Made by a program: the position numbers and the translations under genes
In this document: in pieces, positions 17,443 through 25,647 of the stretch
How the letters are laid out: each line of letters begins with the position of its first letter
Numbering within the stretch: the stretch's first letter is position 1
The notes under the pieces: model-generated
The model's database searches: none
What the model saw: the letters and a program-made list of their open reading frames with translations, nothing else
Told to the model about the DNA's origin: nothing
NCBI GenBank assembly: GCA_024695935.1
Contig: JAILHH010000039.1
Location: 1 to 64,000 of the forward strand
DNA: 64,000 nucleotides
Direction of reading: 5' to 3'
Source of the DNA: Acetatifactor sp.
GTDB taxonomy: Bacteria; Bacillota; Clostridia; Lachnospirales; Lachnospiraceae

Positions 17443-18594
17443 CTATGCCTTTTTATCTTTCTTTAACAAAAAGATATCCCATGCCACATCACGGTTGTGT
17501 TCTTCTGCCTTTAATCTTTCCACCGGAAGTTCGCCCCATTCCCTGTGCTGCACGCAGATAAAGGAAACGAAAATGTCACTTATATACTCCATCAAAAGGT
17601 CAAATTCGCCTTCTTTTCCCTCATAAAACGCAGGCCTAAACTCCATAAAGAAGGGAACATTTACCTGCTTTAATGTCTTTTTTGCGCCTTTTAAAAACCT
17701 TGCTTCAAAGCCTTCCACATCCACCCAGAAATATTTCAATCTCTCCGGGGGGATATTGTTTTTTTCCATGTAATCATCAAATGATATGAGTTCCACCGTA
17801 TCGCTGTTTTCGGATTCACCTTCGGTCAAATAGCTGGAACCGGGATTGGTGGGTTCAAACTTTAATACAGCCTTTGAACTTTTGTCAGACAATCCCATAC
17901 AGACTGCACTTACGTCGCCTTCACTTATATCATTTAACAGCGCATTAACGCGAAGCATTTTATAATTTTCTTTTGAAGGCTCAAAGGCAAGGGCCTTTAT
18001 ATCTCTGTCCAGATTCTTTTTGAAATAGATAAAGGTGGTTCCTATATTGGCGCCGATATCACAAAAAATATCCTGTTTTTCATCAAACTTAAAATACTCA
18101 TTCGCCAGGTCAAAAAACACCCTCATATCATCAGCTGCCCAATTATCCCTTCGCAGATACATATATGGCAGGATCATATTGTCGGTGGAGACGTTGATAT
18201 AACTGAACTCATCATTTGAAGCCAGGGCATATTTTGAACCTTTATATCTGTATTCCAGATAATCAAGAGAATCTCTTACCGCCCCCTTAAACAGATATCC
18301 GGCCAGAAACCTGTTATTTAAGAGAGACCCTTCGACATCTTCGGGATAAAGGACGTCTGCCATTTTGATCCCAACCTTATCAAGGAGTTCCTCGGTAAAT
18401 TTTCTCATACCGGTCTCAAACACTAAGAGCACATCCCAGTTGTCAAATCCGGGCAGATCATATATCTGAACCGGGCTGTCCGGCGATGTGGTTATTATCT
18501 CGTACAGCTCCATATGTTCTTCGTCTGCGTTTGCATCAAGCCATTCTTTTGCATGTCCGTTTATATCAAATGCAACTACTCCGAACTTTCGCAC
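17443..18594 (-). CDS. FkbM-family methyltransferase, last gene of the pilus operon
   Basis: Predicted SAM-dependent O-methyltransferase. About 383 residues from the GTG at 18594, which has GGGGGAAG 5-7 bases upstream; a TTG at 18609 is an alternative with no clear ribosome binding site. The SAM loop FCDIGANIGTTFIYFK lies near residue 195, followed by LAFEPSKENYKMLRVNALLN, and the FkbM ending VEGFEARFLKGAKKTLKQ. The first ~170 residues are extra to the methyltransferase fold. It is 41 bases from the stop of the 1406-residue gene and so is probably cotranscribed with the pilus genes. FkbM enzymes often methylate sugars, which suggests modification of a pilin glycan or of a substrate made elsewhere; that is inference. 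Confidence 0.82.
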   Translation of the reverse strand: MRKFGVVAFDINGHAKEWLDANADEEHMELYEIITTSPDSPVQIYDLPGFDNWDVLLVFETGMRKFTEELLDKVGIKMADVLYPEDVEGSLLNNRFLAGYLFKGAVRDSLDYLEYRYKGSKYALASNDEFSYINVSTDNMILPYMYLRRDNWAADDMRVFFDLANEYFKFDEKQDIFCDIGANIGTTFIYFKKNLDRDIKALAFEPSKENYKMLRVNALLNDISEGDVSAVCMGLSDKSSKAVLKFEPTNPGSSYLTEGESENSDTVELISFDDYMEKNNIPPERLKYFWVDVEGFEARFLKGAKKTLKQVNVPFFMEFRPAFYEGKEGEFDLLMEYISDIFVSFICVQHREWGELPVERLKAEEHNRDVAWDIFLLKKDKKA

Positions 18595-18635
18595 CTTTTC
18601 TTCCCCCAAAATATGTTTTTAAAAACTCTTATTTA

Positions 18636-21600
18636 TTAATCCAGGTCAAAGAGCTGAAGTTTACTGATAGTAACCGTATCGCTGACCGTCTTTGAAGACA
18701 CTTCCTTGCCGTTTCTGACCCAGTCGGTCTTTAAGTTGATCCTGAATACGTCCGCACCCTGAGTGGCATTAAGCTTTGATATGGGAATATCCACATAATA
18801 TCTGGATTCACTCTCAAGTCCGGAATAACTGCTGCCGCTTCCCAGTTTAACTCCATTACTGTTGTAAATATCAAGCGCCACAGCCATGCCGTTTATGTCA
18901 TAGTCCACGGTTATCTTCTTTGTGCCCTTTACGATATTGTCATCCCTGACCTTAAAGAATACCCTGAGGGAATCGGTTCCCACATCCTCTGCCCAATAGG
19001 GAATGGACATATATTCCACACTTGCATCGTCCCCGGACAAGTCTCTGATGATATTGACCGAAGGGTCCTTTATGGAAGCCGTATATGAAGCCACCATGGT
19101 ATTTATAAAGAGCTTTACCTCGGACTCCGTAAAAAATCCTGTATGACCCACACCTGTGTAAGTCACATTTCCCATATTGTAAATATAATAATTGTTTCTC
19201 GCATCATTGGGAGAGATACTGCAGAGGTCATCGGTAAAGACATCGTTGGTATCCGTCGTATAGTCATTAATGGCATACCACACTACCAGATCGCTCTCTC
19301 CGTCTCCGTCATCATCAGTCTCAATGTCAAGTGCCCAGTACTGACTGTGGGTATTTGACGCATAGAAATTATCCGGGATCTTGTAAGGATAATTTGTTAT
19401 GGTTCCGTCATTTATCTTTCCCACCAGTGATTCGCACTGATCGTTTCCCGTGTAGGCCTGTCCGCCGTCCTTTGTCTGGAAAACTTCAAAAACGTTGCCT
19501 ACGCCCGTATTTAAATACCATTGGGCATTTGTCAGATTACCCCAGTTTGATACCGCAAAACGGGGCAAAATCCACTCTCTGAGCTGTATCGTAGTGGCTC
19601 CCTGGGTGTTTGGCACGGTTTTTGTCTGATAGGTGTTCGGCTTGTAGGCTATATCCTTGCCTGAATCCACCAGATATTTCCAGTCGGCTGTGACATTACC
19701 GTTAGCATCGTATTTGCTTATCTCCTGGCCGCTTCGTGCGGGGGAGCCGTTTACGGTGACACCATAGGTATCCATACCGGATATCTGACGCACATACTGG
19801 GTCAAAAATCTGGGTCGTGAATCCTTTTCGTTATTCTGCCAGCTGTCTGTCGAACCCAAAAGTGTAAGAGCCGATGTCTCGCCGTTTCTGTCAAAATAGT
19901 TTACTTTATCCGCCGGCATGTCACCCACAGCGGTGGTATAGTCATAATACTCAGGTAAAAATGAAGCCTGCACGAATGTGTCGTCATGAGCCCAGAGTAT
20001 GGAATGACCGCTGTCCGCATAATCCCTTATGGCATCAAGAAGCTCTTTATATCTGATATCCGCAAATCCGTCACCGAATCCAAAGATCAGCATATCATAT
20101 TCATCAAACAGATTATTACCCTCATTTTTTGCCGCCTTGAACCTGGCTATGAGGCCATCGCTTCCATAGGTCGGGATGGTGGTTATATCGAGTTCAAAAT
20201 CGGGTATATCCGACAAAAGCTCATGCCAGAGACTTCCCGCACTTGCACTGCTCAACTGCTTTTCGAGGTTTAAGTTATTTGAGTTGACTGCCCAGCCGAC
20301 TTTTCCGTCCTCATATGTCTTTTCTCCGGAAGTGATCTGCAGGATCTTTATCGTGGTCTTGTCACTTGCGGCAGACTTCACAACAGTGTATCCCTTCTCC
20401 GAATCTCTGATGGAGGAATCGGAATTGGACATGACCATGATCTCCCATGCCACGCAGCCGAAATATTCCTTGGGCAGGATTCTGGAAACTCTGTAGGCGT
20501 TACCGGTCATGAGCCTGTATGCACCCTCGGATTTTGTCAAAACGGCACCGTTTGAAAGATCCGTGATAACAAGCGAATCCATCTCCTCCTGAGTCTTTGA
20601 AAACTTTCCGTCATTGTTTACATCGATGAAAAGCTTGCAGTCAAATGTCTGTCCTCCGGTTGCAAGACCGAGGCTTGAGATACTCATCTCATAAGTCAGA
20701 TAATAATTGCCGTCGTCTGAAGGCTGTAAATAATTTACCTTGTCTATCTTTAAGTAACTGCCCTTTGTGGTATAGGCATACTCTGTTGGTCGGCTTGTCA
20801 GGTTCAAAAACAGTTTTTGCTGATTTACACTTTTTACCAGACTTGACGCCGTTGCAGTGCTCTCGTTAAAGAAGTTCGAATGCTTTCTGCCACTCCAGTT
20901 AAATGTAAAGCTGTCGGGACTGAGTTTTACTGCCTGTCCCGTCATGGCATATACCACCAGCTCATACATATATGATGATGTATCAAGTATTCCGTATATG
21001 GGATTTGAGGATGCACTTATATTTATGCCACCGTTTATGGCGGTGGGTGCTCCCTCACCGGATACGGAATATGAATTTCCATAGGTAAAGAAATCGTCCG
21101 CTACGATCACGGGATTTCCGCCGTCCAAGTACTCTTTAAGTTCAGCCAGTTTGTATGTGGTAAGATCTATTCCCGGGAACCTGTAGTAAGTCTTGTCCGT
21201 ATATGATCTGTCCGTCTTTATGAGTCCCCAGTATTGAACATTTCCAAGGTCGCCCACATGGCTGTAGATAAGTCCGTTCATGGAAGGGTCGTTAAAGCGC
21301 CTGTAACTTCTGCGCTCTGTGGCATTTCCCGCAGAAGACGTATACACATTTCCCTCGCTCATATTGAAAAATCCGGTATTGCTTCCGATGTAAACCAGGT
21401 CATACTGTTCCAGAATATCATCATTGTGACCGATGTACTCATTAATGGTCATGCATGTGACATTGACAAGATCAGCCTTGTCCGCAAAGCCGGGTATCCA
21501 TTTATTGATGAGCTGTGCTTTTCCGTTTGTGTCACCGAAGTTAAAGTCCTTGCAGGGCTGGAGTTCCAGAACACTTATGTTGTTTTTATATAAAACCGTT

Positions 21601-22856
21601 CCCTCTTTTGAGAAGTTTATGATGTACTGAGCCACCATGGCAGGGGTGATAAGAGCCATATTCATGGTCTCTCTGGTGGGGTAATTAATACTGTTATTGT
21701 AATTTTCCTCATCGATATATTCCTGCACTTCATAAAAACCGTTGCTGATGGCAGTCTGACTGTAATAAGATTTTAGATCCTCCGACACGAATATCTGTGA
21801 GGAGCCAATACCGCTTGCAAAATCCTCAGCCGAATACCTGCACCAGAATACATTTCCGTTTACAAAATTACCGCTGTTTGCGATGGCGACCGCATTGAGC
21901 ACGCTCTTCCATCTCTCCGAGGACAAACCCTCCGAAAAACCGGATGCGATCTGAGCATATACATCATCTATCCTCTCTGTCATAAGGACAGTCATCACCT
22001 TAAAGAGGTTAGGATCTGCAAGGCTTGACGTGCTGTAAGCCTGTAAGAGAGAATCATATACCGCAAAGTCGATGATACAGGGAACATATCCCGATGCTTC
22101 ATCCGCAGTGATCCTGCCTAGAAGGGCAATGGCAGTATCCTCCGGCATGGAAAGAGTCCTGTATCCGTCCGCATTTAATCCGTTTATGTAAATAAGATCT
22201 GCACTGTTTATCTGATCCGCCGTAAGTTCCCCGGGGGTCTTTGTAGTAACATTTACTCTAAGGCTCTCATAATTACCTGTCATGCCCAGCACATATCTTT
22301 TAAAAAATTCCCTGTTTACCACAGTCTGTTTTGTATATCTGTAGACAGGAGGATTCCCTGCGCTTACACTTCCTCCGCTTACACTTCCTCCGCTCACACT
22401 TCCGCCGCTTACGGAATCATCATAAACGATCTCCTCCGTGTAGCCTGCGGCCAAAAGTTCCGGATCTTCGGCACTCCTGTCCTCCGTAAGAGTCGTCAAA
22501 ACCAGGGGATGGTCCGAAGCTGAAGCGGCATCCCTTGTAAGGATCCCTTCTGCCTCTAAATTTGTGACAGCCGTATCATCAAGAGTCGGTTCACAGCCGC
22601 CCACAAGGTATCCTATCCTTGCATTTTCAGGGGCTGATACTATCTCCAGAATATTAAAGGACTTTCCTCCTGCGATTTTCTCCTGCACCATGACCTCTGT
22701 GTCCCTGAATACCTCCTGGGCATGGAGCACCCTGTCATTTAATGCAAAGGCATACACTCCGCCCCCAATGATGCAGACGGACAATATACCTGTTATCACC
22801 CTTTTTAAAACCCTGTGACCATATTTAGTTTTTGAATTTGACCTGTTTCCACGCAT
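18636..22856 (-). CDS. Very large exported protein of the pilus operon (DUF5057-like)
   Basis: 1406 residues: a basic start, one membrane or signal segment (~18-40), then a wholly extracytoplasmic body. I recognise no enzyme motif for certain. From memory it resembles the DUF5057 proteins found with clostridial type IV pilus genes, which needs a profile check. A short repeat SVSGGSVSGGSVSGGSVSAG sits near residue 155. The body repeats Rossmann-like signatures (YDLVYIGSNTGFF, YDMLIFGFGDGFADIRYKEL, GHSILWAHDDTF), suggesting several glutamine-amidotransferase/ThuA-like folds without an obvious nucleophile. The C-terminal ~130 residues read like a beta-sandwich. It follows a discoidin-ended prepilin by about 60 bases. 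Possible roles are pilus-anchored adhesin or assembly factor. Confidence 0.75.
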   Translation of the reverse strand: MRGNRSNSKTKYGHRVLKRVITGILSVCIIGGGVYAFALNDRVLHAQEVFRDTEVMVQEKIAGGKSFNILEIVSAPENARIGYLVGGCEPTLDDTAVTNLEAEGILTRDAASASDHPLVLTTLTEDRSAEDPELLAAGYTEEIVYDDSVSGGSVSGGSVSGGSVSAGNPPVYRYTKQTVVNREFFKRYVLGMTGNYESLRVNVTTKTPGELTADQINSADLIYINGLNADGYRTLSMPEDTAIALLGRITADEASGYVPCIIDFAVYDSLLQAYSTSSLADPNLFKVMTVLMTERIDDVYAQIASGFSEGLSSERWKSVLNAVAIANSGNFVNGNVFWCRYSAEDFASGIGSSQIFVSEDLKSYYSQTAISNGFYEVQEYIDEENYNNSINYPTRETMNMALITPAMVAQYIINFSKEGTVLYKNNISVLELQPCKDFNFGDTNGKAQLINKWIPGFADKADLVNVTCMTINEYIGHNDDILEQYDLVYIGSNTGFFNMSEGNVYTSSAGNATERRSYRRFNDPSMNGLIYSHVGDLGNVQYWGLIKTDRSYTDKTYYRFPGIDLTTYKLAELKEYLDGGNPVIVADDFFTYGNSYSVSGEGAPTAINGGINISASSNPIYGILDTSSYMYELVVYAMTGQAVKLSPDSFTFNWSGRKHSNFFNESTATASSLVKSVNQQKLFLNLTSRPTEYAYTTKGSYLKIDKVNYLQPSDDGNYYLTYEMSISSLGLATGGQTFDCKLFIDVNNDGKFSKTQEEMDSLVITDLSNGAVLTKSEGAYRLMTGNAYRVSRILPKEYFGCVAWEIMVMSNSDSSIRDSEKGYTVVKSAASDKTTIKILQITSGEKTYEDGKVGWAVNSNNLNLEKQLSSASAGSLWHELLSDIPDFELDITTIPTYGSDGLIARFKAAKNEGNNLFDEYDMLIFGFGDGFADIRYKELLDAIRDYADSGHSILWAHDDTFVQASFLPEYYDYTTAVGDMPADKVNYFDRNGETSALTLLGSTDSWQNNEKDSRPRFLTQYVRQISGMDTYGVTVNGSPARSGQEISKYDANGNVTADWKYLVDSGKDIAYKPNTYQTKTVPNTQGATTIQLREWILPRFAVSNWGNLTNAQWYLNTGVGNVFEVFQTKDGGQAYTGNDQCESLVGKINDGTITNYPYKIPDNFYASNTHSQYWALDIETDDDGDGESDLVVWYAINDYTTDTNDVFTDDLCSISPNDARNNYYIYNMGNVTYTGVGHTGFFTESEVKLFINTMVASYTASIKDPSVNIIRDLSGDDASVEYMSIPYWAEDVGTDSLRVFFKVRDDNIVKGTKKITVDYDINGMAVALDIYNSNGVKLGSGSSYSGLESESRYYVDIPISKLNATQGADVFRINLKTDWVRNGKEVSSKTVSDTVTISKLQLFDLD
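22361..22405 (-). repeat. Three tandem 15-bp units encoding SVSGG
   Basis: Plus strand CGCTTACACTTCCTC occurs twice exactly and then once with changes (22361-22375, 22376-22390, 22391-22405). Each unit encodes five residues of the SVSGG repeat in the 1406-residue protein. Exact DNA repetition suggests unit number can change by slippage. Confidence 0.85.
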
Positions 22857-22915
22857 AAACTTAAGCCTTTCAAAACATAAACCGTAAATCCAAACACTAA
22901 ATCTTTACCGATGTA

Positions 22916-25612
22916 TTAATTTAGATTTGTTGTTGTAATATCAAATGCCCAGATGGAATAACCGTATCCTTCGGTATTTCTGTGTATTCCCTGCATGAGC
23001 ACATACCTGCCCCTTGCCACATTTCCTCCGGGGAAATCTGCCGTGGTATAGGTTTCGTTAGTCCTGTTTGCGATATTTCCCATGTCCGGATCATTAAATG
23101 TTGCAACGGTCGTCCAGTGGGTGCCGTCATTTGACACCTTGATCTCGTACTCTTTAGCCCTTGCACTTTCCCACTCCAGATATATCCTTGAGATATTTCT
23201 GACGCATCCCATATCAACCATCAGATAAGCATCATCAATTCCATGTTCGGACGCCCAGCGGGTGTCTGACTTTTGATCGATAGCAAGATCCGGAGTAAGC
23301 GCTCCTTCCGTTCCCACATTGGTATAGGCTTTTGCAAATGCTACATTTGCATATTTGTTGTCGGGTGCCATCCAATAAGGGCAGTAATCACTGTACTGGT
23401 ACCAGTTACCGGTTCCCTCATCATATACCTGATAAGTGTAAGTCCTGGTGGACCAACGATACTCATTTGTGTTATATCGTCTGTATCTGATCCTTTCCTC
23501 GTGGTAAGTGATGGTGGCCTCTGCATAATCCGTGCCGCCCACATTTGTAAATGCCGCCGATTCCGGGAAATATTTTGATCCGGGAGTCGGTGCATAGAAT
23601 ACACTTCCCGTGTCACTCTCAATATTTGACAGATACCAGCACACGTCCGTGCCTGCGGTATCTTTGTAAAAATACGAGCTTCCGGAAGAACCGAGCCTTA
23701 TGGTATATCTGTCCCTGCCGGCATCATATCCGTAAATGATATTTATACCTGCGACATATGTGGAATACCCGGCAGTCTTAACGGTATCCGGGTCGGGGCC
23801 GCTCCTCTCGCCGGGCACCGGCACATAGATCGGAGCATCCTCCATATTTACCGCAAAGGTAACATTTGTCCTCTCCTCAACCAGGACTTTCAAGTCGTCA
23901 CTGATGGTGGGGAATCCGTTTATATATATTCCTGCATTAAACTCATCCTGCTTTATGTCCACACCAAGACTTATTACAAGTTTTCCCTTTTCAACATACA
24001 GGAGGCTGTTTCTTATGGCAGGTTTTGAAGAAGATATCACATCCCCCGCATCCACCACAAGGCCTGTTACTTCAAAGGGTACGCGTCCGCTCTCACCTTT
24101 TTTTACCGTGACGGTATCGCAGGCAAGGCTTAGTCTTACCGCGGGGATCATCACATTCACCTCGGCTTCGTCCACCTTCTCGTTGGTGCCGGACGAATAC
24201 ATGATCGCCTGCAGTTTCACGGTATAAGTCTTTGCATAGTCGATATCTTTGTCCACGGTCAATATTCCCAGGGATGTATCCAGCTTAAGCTTGCTTCCTA
24301 TCCCCGCATCATTTTTTATGGACCAGATCACTTTATTATTTTCGGTGGTTTTTCCGTAATAAGCCAGTTCACTGCTTAAGTTGATATAACTTCCTCTGTT
24401 TACGGAATAAGTAATGGAATCAAAGGTAAAATCTCCGTTTTCAAAAAACAGATCCACCACCAGGTCTACATATTTTGTGGGATCTGCTGCGGCAGAAGCC
24501 CTGACGGTCACATTTGCGCCCGTTTTATCATCCGCTGTGGGGAAAGCGTTATATAAGCCTATTCCGAGGGTAAGAACTCCGTTTGAAGATATGGTAAGGC
24601 CTTCCTTTTCCTTGCCTGCAGGGATACTCCATACAACCTTTTCTGCGGAGGTATCCATATTGCTGCCCTTGACGATGGCCTTTAAACCGTAAACCGTTCC
24701 CACCGTAAGCGGAGTCGTGGGCTTATTGGTTATCTCGATGCCGGTAAGGGTCATCAGCTCCACCAGCCCACAGGAATTGTCGCTGCTGACCGGTCTGTCC
24801 TGATTGTCCGTTTCCACGGATGTGGCCACCACTCTGAAACTGTTTGTCTCATCCGCAGCAACATGAAGTGTACCTGTTGTGGCATCTATGGTGGTGCCGG
24901 ACTTTAATCCTGTTCTGTCCGCAATGCTCCAGATAACTGTCTGGGAAGGAAAACCCACACCGGTTACCCTGGCCGAGAATGTTATGTCAGAACCGGGGGT
25001 AGTGTATTTTACCATTGGGTATATATAAACTCCCGTTACAGTACTCTTAAACTCACTGATGATATTCCTTAACTGTTCCTCAGTACCGTTTACCAGGACT
25101 TCATTTCTGATGGTTATGGTCTTGTTAAAGGTAACACTCCTGCCGTCATCGTCCACGGAAATATTCATCAAAACGGTTCTGGTATCGCTCTGTGCACCGC
25201 TTATATCCACCGTAAAATCCTTTACGTTTTTTGCCAGCACATTGCTTCTGGCAGCGCTTACGGCCACCCAGTTTCCGTCGGCATTTAGAGCACTTTCGTC
25301 GCAATAAATGACCTTTGCAAGCTTGTCATAGGTTACTGTATAGGCATTTTTTTCATTGTATATTTCAAGGATCCGCACCGAACCGCTCTCATCTCTCAAA
25401 CTGATGCCGCGGGCCGTCTCGCTTATGGCATCTGTCAGCCAGTTTGATGCATCCTCCGCCTCGGTGACGGTATTAACTTCCTTTTTCGTCCTGTCAAAAA
25501 AATTGCCGGTGACCGTGATAAAGCCAAAAACAGCACTACCCACTATCGCCAGTATGACGATGGTGACCAGCATTTCCACTAATGAAAATCCTCTGTTGTT
25601 AATTGGCTTCAA
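22916..25612 (-). CDS. Large type IV prepilin-like protein with Ig-like repeats and a C-terminal discoidin (F5/8 type C) domain
   Basis: 898 residues; starts at TTG 25612 with AAAGGAG 8 bases upstream. Residues 1-~35 are a class III prepilin leader and helix: NNRG then FSLVEMLVTIVILAIVGSAV, with Glu at +5. A pilin-like region follows to ~180. Several Ig/Big-like domains fill ~195-580 (repeated pattern VIWSI...G...TTGTLHV, VVWSIPAG...SNGVLTLG, VIWSI...LGILTVD). The last ~150 residues (from about 750) have the F5/8 type C pattern: DGxxxTRWAS-like SDTRWASEHG, YLMVDMGCVRNISRIYLEWE, YEIKVSNDGTHWTTVATF and a RYVLMQGI ending. Such domains bind glycans. This predicts a minor pilin that carries a sugar-binding adhesin on the fibre. 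Confidence 0.88.
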   Translation of the reverse strand: MKPINNRGFSLVEMLVTIVILAIVGSAVFGFITVTGNFFDRTKKEVNTVTEAEDASNWLTDAISETARGISLRDESGSVRILEIYNEKNAYTVTYDKLAKVIYCDESALNADGNWVAVSAARSNVLAKNVKDFTVDISGAQSDTRTVLMNISVDDDGRSVTFNKTITIRNEVLVNGTEEQLRNIISEFKSTVTGVYIYPMVKYTTPGSDITFSARVTGVGFPSQTVIWSIADRTGLKSGTTIDATTGTLHVAADETNSFRVVATSVETDNQDRPVSSDNSCGLVELMTLTGIEITNKPTTPLTVGTVYGLKAIVKGSNMDTSAEKVVWSIPAGKEKEGLTISSNGVLTLGIGLYNAFPTADDKTGANVTVRASAAADPTKYVDLVVDLFFENGDFTFDSITYSVNRGSYINLSSELAYYGKTTENNKVIWSIKNDAGIGSKLKLDTSLGILTVDKDIDYAKTYTVKLQAIMYSSGTNEKVDEAEVNVMIPAVRLSLACDTVTVKKGESGRVPFEVTGLVVDAGDVISSSKPAIRNSLLYVEKGKLVISLGVDIKQDEFNAGIYINGFPTISDDLKVLVEERTNVTFAVNMEDAPIYVPVPGERSGPDPDTVKTAGYSTYVAGINIIYGYDAGRDRYTIRLGSSGSSYFYKDTAGTDVCWYLSNIESDTGSVFYAPTPGSKYFPESAAFTNVGGTDYAEATITYHEERIRYRRYNTNEYRWSTRTYTYQVYDEGTGNWYQYSDYCPYWMAPDNKYANVAFAKAYTNVGTEGALTPDLAIDQKSDTRWASEHGIDDAYLMVDMGCVRNISRIYLEWESARAKEYEIKVSNDGTHWTTVATFNDPDMGNIANRTNETYTTADFPGGNVARGRYVLMQGIHRNTEGYGYSIWAFDITTTNLN

Positions 25613-25647
25613 TTTCCGATCTCCTTTTATTTCAAATCACAAAAATA

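Noticed and set aside
22361-22424. CRISPR-like repeat
   Set aside because: The units are contiguous, 15 bp, in frame, and encode SVSGG; there are no spacers and no cas genes.
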